Positions 1 to 7,113 of a stretch of DNA of 7,217 nucleotides are shown piece after piece. The stretch comes from Lysinibacillus sp. (GTDB taxonomy: Bacteria > Bacillota > Bacilli > Bacillales_A > Planococcaceae), in contig JAAYHP010000347.1 of assembly GCA_012735355.1 (NCBI GenBank), positions 1-7,217 of the forward strand, read 5' to 3'. Below the pieces are notes generated by a model. The model was not told where the DNA came from. It was given only the letters and a program-made list of their open reading frames with translations, and did no database searches. The position numbers were made by a program, and so were the translations under genes. Each line of letters opens with the position of its first letter. The first letter of the stretch is position 1.

Positions 1-2
1 AT

Positions 3-141
3 TTTTACACAAAGTTATTCACATTTATCTTATTTTATCCACAAAACATTGTAACAAACAAAAAAAGAGTAGGAAATAACAGACTTTCTTTTCCCTACTC
101 TTTTGTGGAAAAATCATGTTGATAACTGTCATTTATCCACA
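3..141. promoter_or_regulatory. Cluster of DnaA boxes downstream of htrC
   Basis: There are three perfect matches to TTATNCACA on the plus strand: 15-23 (TTATTCACA), 35-43 (TTATCCACA) and 133-141 (TTATCCACA). Three further sites have one mismatch: 3-11 (TTTTACACA, plus), 104-112 (TGTGGAAAA, reverse) and 117-125 (TGTTGATAA, reverse). Six sites in 139 bases is dense even for AT-rich DNA. The wal locus lies near the replication origin in Bacillus. In B. subtilis several DnaA-box clusters outside oriC take up DnaA and limit early initiation; I recall one near yydA (rlmH), the usual next gene after htrC. No large AT-rich unwinding region or dnaA/dnaN gene is visible, so this is more likely such a cluster than oriC itself. 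The cluster may continue beyond the left window edge. Confidence 0.65.
60..104 (-). terminator. Rho-independent terminator downstream of htrC
   Basis: On the minus strand AAAAGAGTAGGGAAA (90-104) pairs with TTTCCTACTC (67-76), with one bulged G. An AT-rich loop separates the arms, and the second arm runs into seven T (60-66). It lies about 29 bases past the htrC stop. The outer A-T pairs make the arms near-symmetric, so weak activity in the plus direction is possible. It sits within the DnaA-box cluster. Confidence 0.8.
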
Positions 142-1419
142 ATATAATAATTGACTACCCTCAGTTAATTTTAATTGCAACTCCATCATTTTTCCTGCGC
201 GATACACTTTCATCTTTAATGTGTCACCAATTTCCGTTTCGTTATATAAATGTTGACGTAAGTCGATGGAGTTTTCAATTTTTTGCCCATCCATTTCTAC
301 AATGACATCATATTGTTCTACACCTGCACGGTCAGCAGGAGAACCTGGCACCACTTCTGTCACCACAACACCCGTTGTGACTTCTTCAGGCAATTTTAAT
401 GTTTGTTTTTGATAGAATGCTGGTACGTCCGTTAAATCTAATAAACCAATTCCCATCGTTGGTCTCTTAACTTCCCCGTGCTTTTCCAGTTCCTCAATGA
501 CAGGAATGACTGTATTAATCGGAATAGAGAAACCTAATCCTTCCACCGTCGATTCTGCAATTTTCATGGAGTTGATTCCTATTAAATCACCAGCAATGTT
601 AATTAACGCACCACCGCTGTTCCCAGGATTAATAGCAGCATCCGTTTGTAAAACTTCTGTTTACCAGTCTACATAACCATCGCCATTTAAATCCACCGGT
701 ACAGAACGATCTTTACCGGAAATTACCCCTGTAGTTACAGAGCCGTAAAAATCTAATCCTAATGGGTTTCCTATAGCAATGACTGTTTCACCTTGTTTAA
801 GCACATCCGAGTCTCCAAACTCTGCAACGACTTTTACATTTTTACTAGGGATTGAAACAACGGCTAAATCAGTCCAAATATCGCTACCTACTAACTCCGC
901 ATTTTCCTTCGTCCCATCTGCTAAAGTCACTTCTAATTGTTTTGCCTTCTCTACAACATGGTAATTCGTAACAACATAGGCTTTGTCACCTTCAATTTTA
1001 TAAATAACTCCAGAACCGCTACCTGCTTCCGTCGTTTTATATTGGCGTGTCCAAAAATCTGCTACTTCTTGTATATTTGTAATTCCGACGACTGCTTCCG
1101 AAACTTTTTCTACGGCTTTTGTTACATCAGTTGTTACTTCCGTTGCAGTTTGGGTGATTTGTGTTCGGCTATCGTTGTTGCTAGTCGAACTAGTTGGTAA
1201 CTGATCTATCATAGAAGGAAGTAACAGCCACATTAAGAGGGCACCGACAATTACTCCAGCAAAGCCACTAAAAAAGTAGCCTGCTGCACTTCCTCCCTTT
1301 TTCTTGTTTCGTCTTTTCTGTTCCTCTTCTTCTTCCCGTTTTAAACGTTCTTGTAAAGGAGAGTATGTAGTGTTTTCGTCAGAAGGTTTATGATTTTCAT
1401 CATCAGAATAAAAACTCAT
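133..1419 (-). pseudogene. htrC: HtrC (YyxA), HtrA-family membrane serine protease, interrupted by an in-frame stop
   Basis: Across the stop codon the gene reads as one 428-codon HtrA/DegP-type protease, numbered here from the ATG at 1417-1419. A charged cytoplasmic N-terminus is followed by one membrane segment (about 46-68), a Ser/Thr-rich linker, a trypsin-like domain with H154 (VTNYHVVE) and D184 (TDLAVV), and a C-terminal PDZ domain (about 322-425). Codon 253 (661-663) is TAA. The same frame continues with TEVLQTDAAINPGNSGGAL, carrying catalytic S268 (616-618). As read, the product stops at 252 residues, without the catalytic serine or PDZ domain, and should be inactive. HtrC normally degrades or refolds damaged proteins outside the membrane. 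A start at 1425 (two residues longer) is possible, but its Shine-Dalgarno spacing is only about 1 base. No frameshift is present and the downstream part is well preserved, so the lesion is recent, or it is a sequencing error. Confidence 0.9.
661..663 (-). other. Premature in-frame TAA codon in htrC
   Basis: Read on the minus strand the codons are GAC TGG TAA ACA GAA GTT, giving Asp-Trp-stop-Thr-Glu-Val in the middle of a normal HtrA sequence. One base change from CAA, GAA or AAA would explain it; a CAA-to-TAA transition is the simplest. TAA is also the normal stop of walR and walJ here, so codon reassignment is not a reasonable explanation. Confidence 0.9.
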
Positions 1420-1425
1420 CTTCAT

Positions 1426-1554
1426 TCTCCTTTCTTTTTCTTGATGACATTATGATACTATTCAAACATTAAAATTACATGAAAATGTACTTAAACAAAA
1501 TTAAAAGTAAACTTTAATACATCCATTATGAGCCGATTTGTTAAATTTTAGTAT
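1426..1554 (-). promoter_or_regulatory. htrC leader with weak candidate promoter and Shine-Dalgarno
   Basis: This AT-rich stretch between the walJ terminator and htrC has no gene. AAAGGAG (1427-1433) is a strong Shine-Dalgarno placed 7 bases before the ATG at 1417-1419. A possible minus 10 element is TATCAT (1452-1457) or the overlapping CATAAT (1449-1454). No good minus 35 element is at the right distance. TGTAAT-TTTAA-TGTTTG (1463-1479) resembles the WalR direct-repeat consensus TGTWAH-N5-TGTWAH, with the first half perfect and the second matching 4 of 6. The terminator upstream implies that a promoter must be here; its exact position is uncertain. Confidence 0.45.
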
Positions 1555-1590
1555 AAAAAAGCGAACTCTGTATATGCTACAAAGCTCGCC
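1555..1590 (-). terminator. Rho-independent terminator of the walRKHIJ operon
   Basis: On the minus strand GCGAGCTTTG pairs with CAGAGTTCGC: ten base pairs, two of them G-U in RNA. The loop is about 9 bases (TAGCATATA) and the stem is followed directly by six T (1555-1560). It begins 12 bases after the walJ stop. It should end transcription of the wal operon before htrC, making htrC a separate unit or one fed only by readthrough. Confidence 0.88.
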
Positions 1591-1602
1591 CTTTATATCT
1601 TA

Positions 1603-2391
1603 TTAAACTGTTACTAAATTAGTTGGTTCTTCTGCGTCAGTATCGTGAAGGTGAAGGAACTCTCCTTCCATGATACCATAAGACTGCAACGTTTGTTTTA
1701 CAGTCATGCGTGCAAGTTCCTTCATATTATTTTCCTTACTTAAATGGGATAAGTATACATGGGTCGGTTTTTCATCTACAACTTCGCTAATTGCAATAGC
1801 TGCATCTTCGTTCGAGACATGTCCAACATCACTTAAAATTCGCCGTTTAATGGACCACGGATATTTCCCCATTTGAAGCATATTAATATCATGATTGCTT
1901 TCAAAAACGAAAGAATCGGCACCGCGGATAATGCCCTTCATACGGTCACTAACGTAACCTGTATCTGTAATGATTACTAGCTTACGCCCATTTTCGTGGA
2001 AACAATAAAACATCGGATCGGCTGCATCGTGGGAAACCGCAAAAGATTCAATATCCAATGATCCGAATGTTTGAACTTGTTCCATCTCAAATTGAAAGCG
2101 TTGATCTAACGGAATGTTCCCAATTTGCCCCTCCATCGCTTTCCACGTTTTTTCGTTGGCGTAAATCGGTAAATTGTACTTCCTCGCAACAACACCTAGT
2201 CCTTTAATATGATCACTATGTTCATGGGTAACTAAAATGCCAGATAAATTTTTCATATCACGATCGATTTTAGCAAAGAGCTGTTCCATCTTTTTTCCGC
2301 TTAATCCGACATCGACTAAAAAAGCATGTTCATCTGTTTCTACATAGATTGCATTTCCTGTACTGCCACTTGCTAAAACACTAAATCGCAT
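1603..2391 (-). CDS. walJ: WalJ (YycJ), metallo-beta-lactamase-fold 5'-3' exonuclease
   Basis: This 262-residue cytoplasmic metallo-beta-lactamase-fold protein has the metal-binding motif THEHSDH (H56, H58, D60, H61), then H121 in [10 protein letters not shown]143 in ITDTG and H216 in [10 protein letters not shown]. Together these complete a two-metal site. No signal peptide or membrane segment is seen, in line with a nucleic-acid hydrolase. In Bacillus anthracis, YycJ has been described as a double-stranded DNA 5'-3' exonuclease acting in mismatch repair; in streptococci the homologue is VicX. Its place in the wal operon is conserved although its link to WalRK signalling is unclear. The ATG is 10 bases after the walI stop. 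The ribosome site is modest (AGGGTG about 6 bases upstream, partly formed by the walI stop region), so coupling to walI is likely. The gene ends just before a strong terminator. Confidence 0.95.
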   Translation of the reverse strand: MRFSVLASGSTGNAIYVETDEHAFLVDVGLSGKKMEQLFAKIDRDMKNLSGILVTHEHSDHIKGLGVVARKYNLPIYANEKTWKAMEGQIGNIPLDQRFQFEMEQVQTFGSLDIESFAVSHDAADPMFYCFHENGRKLVIITDTGYVSDRMKGIIRGADSFVFESNHDINMLQMGKYPWSIKRRILSDVGHVSNEDAAIAISEVVDEKPTHVYLSHLSKENNMKELARMTVKQTLQSYGIMEGEFLHLHDTDAEEPTNLVTV

Positions 2392-2401
2392 TTCCTACAC
2401 C

Positions 2402-3253
2402 CTATTCTTCATCTATTTCCTTCAATTGTTCTAATTCGCCGATTTCGTCTTCATCAACGGTTAAGTCTGACTGTACGTCGATGATTTTCCCTTCTACAGC
2501 ATTCACAAAGTATTCTTCTTCTGTTCCATCGGACGCTACTACTCGCACTTTCCATGTTGGAACGAATACTTGCGTTTGTGTAAGTTGCACTAGCGTTGAA
2601 TAACCTAACTTCATTTCTTCAATGTGAGATTCAGGTTTTAATAAATTTCGTGCATACAAAATTTGAATGATTTGAAACGGTGGGAGAAGGTTTTCATCTT
2701 CTTCAAATTCTTCAAAGTCATAAAGCATCGTTTGTTCATACATTACGACTTCATTATCGTCATTCCAGTAAATCGTAACGACTCCATGAATATTGTAATA
2801 AATCGTTTTACCATCTACTCTTTGAAAAAAAGTAGCTGAGTTTTCATCTTCATTGATTTTCCACAATGAATAGGATGTACCGTTAAACACATTGTTTCTT
2901 AAAAACTCATTGAAACTGGCCCGATCTTTTACATTTCGTAATTTCACTGGTTCTTCTAATGTAACAATTAGCTTATTATCATTTTCGATTGTAATATGTT
3001 GAAAATTATCTAGTTGTAATTCCTCTTCGTTAAAGTTCATAACTTTTGCCGACATATAAGGGGCTGTTTCGTTGAGCGTTGGTAACAGATTAAAAGTAAT
3101 TTGATCGTCTTTTAATCTTGCTTCTATAGTCTTTTCACCAGGTACTTTTACTTGCTGAGCTTCCATATGACGATTAAGGTAGAGGGAAATTAGAAATACG
3201 TCTAAAATTAAAAAGACAATGATGAAAATTAATTTTGACCTACTCCAATCCAT
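2402..3253 (-). CDS. walI: WalI (YycI), membrane-anchored regulator of WalK
   Basis: This is a 283-residue YycI-family protein, close to the usual length. An N-terminal membrane segment (about residues 7-26, KLIFIIVFLILDVFLISLYL) precedes an extracytoplasmic domain ending in a conserved-looking stretch VPTWKVRVVASDGTEEEYFV (231-250). The last 25 residues are strongly acidic. In Bacillus, YycI binds YycH and WalK through the membrane segments and outer domains to set kinase activity. The ATG at 3251-3253 lies within the end of walH (14-base overlap). It has a strong AGGAGG (3262-3267) 8 bases upstream, the best Shine-Dalgarno in the operon besides that of walR. Stop is TAG. The acidic tail could be a lineage trait. 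Family identity is well supported by order, size and topology; the regulatory role is taken from studied relatives. Confidence 0.94.
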   Translation of the reverse strand: MDWSRSKLIFIIVFLILDVFLISLYLNRHMEAQQVKVPGEKTIEARLKDDQITFNLLPTLNETAPYMSAKVMNFNEEELQLDNFQHITIENDNKLIVTLEEPVKLRNVKDRASFNEFLRNNVFNGTSYSLWKINEDENSATFFQRVDGKTIYYNIHGVVTIYWNDDNEVVMYEQTMLYDFEEFEEDENLLPPFQIIQILYARNLLKPESHIEEMKLGYSTLVQLTQTQVFVPTWKVRVVASDGTEEEYFVNAVEGKIIDVQSDLTVDEDEIGELEQLKEIDEE

Positions 3254-4562
3254 TATTTCCCCCTCCTAGTACTTCCGGTGTAAGACGTATCCAACTACCT
3301 TGACTAACAGCAAACCAACTTGGTTCTAATGTAAATAAAAGATTATTGTCGTTTTGTTTCAAATGATAGCCAAGGATGATGTCATCAATATGTTCCAACT
3401 GAAGTTTATCCGTTTTTTCAATAAACTCAATAACTTCTAATCCCGTTGCTACCTCTCGACGCACTTTTTCCGAGGTAATGTCCATATCGAGTAAATAATA
3501 AGGTCGTTTATAGCGGAATAATTGATTTTCACCCCAAGTTGTAGAAATCCTTGTGGACGTTACTGCACTAAATACAGGGAATCCATGCTTATACAGTTGA
3601 TATTCCGTAATATGCTTAGATACATTCATCGAAATTAAACGATAATCTCCCGTAAAACCTCCATGATCGTTAATAAACTCAAAACTATCCATCAGTAAAC
3701 GAGAAGAAGGCAATTCAATCATACTTTCGGAAGAAGGATTTACGTAATTTAAATTTCGATACTTAATATCTACCGTCATTAGAGTCATACCATCTGTATA
3801 CTTTAATGAATCTTGACTATCCACATTTTTTCTCACAATCGCCGGATCGTAAAATAAAATATCTCTAAAAGTATCTGGCTGAATTTCATCGATATAATAC
3901 GTGTACTGATTTAATTCTATTTCCTCCGATGGAACATATAATGAAAGCTTATTCGAACGTTCAATTTCCTCGTAGACTTTTAAATCTTTCAACGTTTGCA
4001 ATACTGCTGAATTGAAGTAATTTTCATATATTTTCATTTCCGTACTATATAAAGTGCGATGTTGTTCACTTAAAAAATAAATTGTAATAGAGTTTCTACT
4101 CACATCGTTCCAATCGATAACGAGTCGGTCGAAGGTTGCTTCCGGCAGCTCATCTTCCGTTAATGGAATAATAAATTGAAACACCTTTAAAGGAATTTCT
4201 TCTGAATAAAAGAATGTCATTCTATTATCTGTTCGAAGGAATTCATTCAATTGCTGATTGGATAAATTCATTTCGTTGAAAACTAACTCCGAACCTTTCC
4301 AACTAATCATTTGTTCTGTTATATCATTAATTGTTGATGAACCAACTGTACCCGTCCATTCACCATTTTCCCTTACCAATATTCGATAAGGCTTAATCAC
4401 TTCATAAAGTTTCTTCTGTTTTCCGACCATCAATTGGTTGACTTGAGATTCTTCAATGATTTGAAGATTTGGCGTATAGGTCCAAATTAAAAAAGTTAAA
4501 ATGAGACTTAAAATGACAAGGAAGAGAAGAATTATTGATTTTATATGTTCAATATACTTCAT
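3240..4562 (-). CDS. walH: WalH (YycH), membrane-anchored regulator of WalK
   Basis: This is a 440-residue YycH-family protein with one N-terminal membrane segment (about residues 7-27, IKSIILLFLVILSLILTFLI). The remainder is a large extracytoplasmic domain without catalytic motifs that I recognise. In B. subtilis YycH acts with YycI as a membrane complex that restrains WalK; in S. aureus the pair activates it, so the sign here is unknown. I chose the ATG at 4560-4562, which forms an ATGA overlap with the walK stop and has a GGTGA motif about 7 bases upstream. A longer reading from TTG at 4566-4568 would add two residues but is poorly spaced. The 3' end overlaps walI by 14 bases, another sign of coupled translation. 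Assignment rests on N-terminal architecture, length and fixed position between walK and walI; the sequence itself is fast-evolving. Confidence 0.93.
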   Translation of the reverse strand: MKYIEHIKSIILLFLVILSLILTFLIWTYTPNLQIIEESQVNQLMVGKQKKLYEVIKPYRILVRENGEWTGTVGSSTINDITEQMISWKGSELVFNEMNLSNQQLNEFLRTDNRMTFFYSEEIPLKVFQFIIPLTEDELPEATFDRLVIDWNDVSRNSITIYFLSEQHRTLYSTEMKIYENYFNSAVLQTLKDLKVYEEIERSNKLSLYVPSEEIELNQYTYYIDEIQPDTFRDILFYDPAIVRKNVDSQDSLKYTDGMTLMTVDIKYRNLNYVNPSSESMIELPSSRLLMDSFEFINDHGGFTGDYRLISMNVSKHITEYQLYKHGFPVFSAVTSTRISTTWGENQLFRYKRPYYLLDMDITSEKVRREVATGLEVIEFIEKTDKLQLEHIDDIILGYHLKQNDNNLLFTLEPSWFAVSQGSWIRLTPEVLGGGNNGLE

Positions 4563-6394
4563 TCCCAATCACCAGCCCCGTCTAATTCATACGGTAATGT
4601 AAAGAAGATGGTTTTTCCTTTTCCTTCTTCACTTTCCGCCCAGATCGTTCCGTTATGTGCCCGAATCATTTCTTTTGCGATGGCAAGTCCAAGACCTGTT
4701 CCTCCCATTGCTCGTGAACGGGCTTTATCTACTCGATAAAACCGGTCGAATATTTTTCCAACATTTTCTTTCGGTATACCCATTCCATCATCGGAAACCA
4801 TCACTTTGATCATATTTCCTTGTACAGTAAACCCGAATCGTATATTTCCACCATCTGGAGAATACTTTAAAGCGTTTGAAATAATATTATCAATCACTTG
4901 GGTAAACTTATCTGTGTCAATTTCCACGAAATATGGTGTTTCCGGTATGTAGCGAATAAATTTCACATTTTGGGATTTTGACATTTCAAAGCGATCAATA
5001 ATTTTATAAAAGAAGCGATTAAATTCTACAACTTCTTTATTTAAATCGTAATCACGACTGTCCATTTTTGATAATTTTAATAAATCGTTTACGAGGCGAA
5101 TCATACGCTCCGTCTCCGTTTGTGCCACGTTTAAAAAGTGAGGAGCAATATTTTCATCTCTCCAAGCGCCATCTGCTAACGCTTCTAAATAGCTTCTCAT
5201 CGTCGTTAGAGGAGTACGTAATTCATGGGATACGTTCGCTACAAATTCCCGACGCTCCATTTCAATTTTTTCTTGTTCTGTTATGTCATGTAATACAGTA
5301 ATTAATCCGTTCACAAAACCTGTCTCTTTTTGAATGACGGAAAAATTAGCACGTAAAATAAAAGGTGCATCTTCTGTACTGAAATTTAAATTTAAAGGCT
5401 CTTTCATATGAATTAAATCTTCGAAAGTATAATTTTCATCAATTCCAAGAACAGAGGCAATTGGACGATTTAACGTATCTTCCCTCGTGACGTTTAAAAA
5501 GACAAGGGCTGGGTCGTTAATTAAAATCACCTTTCCTCTTCGATCTGTAGCAATAACACCATCCGTCATGTTGGCTAGTACCGATGCTAGTTTCCTCCGC
5601 TCCGCTTCAGTTGATGATTGGGCTTCTTGAAGTCGATTTGTTAAATGGTTAAAAGCTATTGCTAATTGGCCAATTTCATCATTTCCGTACACTCGAACTT
5701 TCCTAGAGAAATTCCCTCTAGACATGGCTTGGGCTTGTTTACGCATGTCCATAATCGGTCTAGTGATTGTTCTTGCAATAAGGATTCCTAAAATTACAGT
5801 AATGACTAGAGACATCGTAGTACCTACTGCAAATATACGGTTAATATCACTCATTTGATCAAATACTTTTTCAATATTTGATTCAATATAAATTGCACCA
5901 ATTACTTCACTATTCGGACCTACCGTATTTAATACGGGAGTAGCAATGACCCAAACTCGCGTATTCGTTTCCGCATCTAGAGCAATTTCTTCTTGATACG
6001 TTTCAGAAGAGATTACTTTTTTTACAATATCGTCATTAGAACGTTGACCAATGATTGCTTGATTTTCTGTATCAGAAGTTGCTAATACTTTATTACGGTT
6101 ATCAATTACACGAATTTCATTAATATCACCCGTAGCAAATTCCTGTAAAGCCTTGCTCAAACTATGCTCCAATGTAGGGGATGCTTCATCCCGCTCTTTT
6201 ACCAATTCTTCACGAATACTATATTGGATTAAATCTATTCTTTGGAGAATCGAATCTTCAAAGTTCGATTTTAAATTGTCCTCCAACTCATTGGAGAAGT
6301 AAATTCCAATAATTTGGATGGCAATAATGATGAGCAATACGTAAATTAATACGAGCTTTACATGAATTGACCGAAAAAAGCTAACTTTCTGCAT
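4559..6394 (-). CDS. walK: WalK, essential membrane sensor histidine kinase
   Basis: This 611-residue kinase senses the wall or membrane state and phosphorylates WalR. Visible order: TM1 (about 12-32), an extracellular Cache-like sensor domain (about 33-185), TM2 (about 186-208), HAMP (about 209-260), PAS (about 264-370), then the kinase core. The H-box FVANVSHELRTP carries phospho-acceptor H390. The N-box NIISNALKYSPDG (503-515), DDGMGIP (535-541), F-box IFDRFYRVD (548-556) and GGTGLGLAIAK (564-574) are all intact, so the protein should be active. Length matches Bacillus WalK. The ATG lies 5 bases after the walR stop. Its Shine-Dalgarno AGGAG (6403-6407) sits inside the last walR codons with 8-base spacing, which suggests translational coupling. 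The gene ends in a 4-base ATGA overlap with walH. In the PAS domain, D278, H369 and E373 match zinc ligands reported for S. aureus WalK, but the first ligand is N275 rather than His. Confidence 0.97.
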   Translation of the reverse strand: MQKVSFFRSIHVKLVLIYVLLIIIAIQIIGIYFSNELEDNLKSNFEDSILQRIDLIQYSIREELVKERDEASPTLEHSLSKALQEFATGDINEIRVIDNRNKVLATSDTENQAIIGQRSNDDIVKKVISSETYQEEIALDAETNTRVWVIATPVLNTVGPNSEVIGAIYIESNIEKVFDQMSDINRIFAVGTTMSLVITVILGILIARTITRPIMDMRKQAQAMSRGNFSRKVRVYGNDEIGQLAIAFNHLTNRLQEAQSSTEAERRKLASVLANMTDGVIATDRRGKVILINDPALVFLNVTREDTLNRPIASVLGIDENYTFEDLIHMKEPLNLNFSTEDAPFILRANFSVIQKETGFVNGLITVLHDITEQEKIEMERREFVANVSHELRTPLTTMRSYLEALADGAWRDENIAPHFLNVAQTETERMIRLVNDLLKLSKMDSRDYDLNKEVVEFNRFFYKIIDRFEMSKSQNVKFIRYIPETPYFVEIDTDKFTQVIDNIISNALKYSPDGGNIRFGFTVQGNMIKVMVSDDGMGIPKENVGKIFDRFYRVDKARSRAMGGTGLGLAIAKEMIRAHNGTIWAESEEGKGKTIFFTLPYELDGAGDWE

Positions 6395-6399
6395 TTATA

Positions 6400-7113
6400 T
6401 TACTCCTGTTCAGGATTTCGTAAATAATAACCTACCCCACGGCGAGTGACAATCCATGTTGGATGACTTGGGTTATCTTCAATTTTTTCTCGAAGGCGAC
6501 GAATCGTTACATCAACAGTACGCACATCCCCAAAGTAATCATAACCCCACACCGTTTGTAATAAATGTTCCCGTGTCATTACTTGTCCAATATGTCTTGC
6601 TAAATAATGAAGCAATTCAAATTCACGATGGGTTAATTCAATTGTTTCACCACGTTTTTGAACAATATAAGCATCCGGTTGGATAATTAATGAACCAACA
6701 GTAATATTATTCTTTTCTTCCTTCTCTTCTTCCACTTGTGTTGAAGCTTTTAAACGGCGCATATTCGCTTTTACACGGGCTATTAATTCTCGAGTACTAA
6801 ATGGCTTTGTTACATAATCATCTGCACCCATTTCAAGTCCTAGTACTTTATCGATTTCAGATCCTTTAGCTGTCAACATAATAATGGGAAAATCATATTT
6901 TTTTCTAACTTCACGGCAAACTTCCATACCGTCTCTTTTTGGAAGCATAATATCAAGCAACATTAAATCCGGTTGCTGCTCCTCGATAATTTTTAACGCT
7001 TCATCTCCATCATAAGCACAAATTACTTTATAACCTTCTTTAACTAAATTAAACTGCAATATATCAGCAATGGGCTTTTCATCATCAACAACTAAAATTG
7101 TTTTTCCATCCAC
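6400..7113 (-). CDS. walR: WalR, essential OmpR-family response regulator of cell-wall metabolism
   Basis: This 237-residue protein is the DNA-binding partner of WalK; once phosphorylated it binds direct repeats upstream of autolysin and wall genes. The receiver domain spans about residues 4-118, with acidic pair D10/D11, phospho-acceptor D54 (in LLDIMLP), T81 and K103. T102 in DDYVTKPF corresponds to T101 of B. subtilis WalR, which is reported to be phosphorylated by PrkC. A short glutamate- and lysine-rich linker (about 122-136) leads to the winged-helix domain (about 138-233), with the recognition-helix region [17 protein letters not shown] and the usual end [14 protein letters not shown]. 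Length matches the family. The start codon is GTG (7111-7113), chosen because GGAGGA (7121-7126) lies 7 bases upstream and the N-terminus then matches known WalR proteins. It is the first gene of the operon. Function is assigned from very strong family resemblance. Confidence 0.97.
   Translation of the reverse strand: MDGKTILVVDDEKPIADILQFNLVKEGYKVICAYDGDEALKIIEEQQPDLMLLDIMLPKRDGMEVCREVRKKYDFPIIMLTAKGSEIDKVLGLEMGADDYVTKPFSTRELIARVKANMRRLKASTQVEEEKEEKNNITVGSLIIQPDAYIVQKRGETIELTHREFELLHYLARHIGQVMTREHLLQTVWGYDYFGDVRTVDVTIRRLREKIEDNPSHPTWIVTRRGVGYYLRNPEQE

Noticed and set aside
1..132. The chromosomal origin oriC itself
   Set aside because: DnaA boxes are present, but no dnaA/dnaN genes are seen and the flanking htrC-wal locus is normally some distance from oriC. 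A satellite DnaA-box cluster fits better.
133..567. A separate 144-residue PDZ protein starting at ATG 565-567
   Set aside because: It is the in-frame 3' part of htrC, continuous with the segment encoding the catalytic serine. The ATG is an internal Met with only a weak AGGA upstream, and restart about 100 bases after the stop is unsupported.
661..663. Stop-codon recoding or a reassigned genetic code
   Set aside because: TAA, TAG and TGA all end other genes in this window at the expected places, and no recoding structure is evident near the codon.
779..1200. Plus-strand reading frames (779-964 and 937-1200)
   Set aside because: They lie antisense inside htrC, have no good ribosome sites or domain-like composition, and are expected shadows.
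4545..5301. Plus-strand reading frames (4545-4739 and 5068-5301)
   Set aside because: They are antisense to the conserved kinase domain of walK and show no independent coding signs.
6456..6686. Plus-strand reading frame opposite walR
   Set aside because: It is antisense to the conserved DNA-binding domain of walR and lacks a Shine-Dalgarno.
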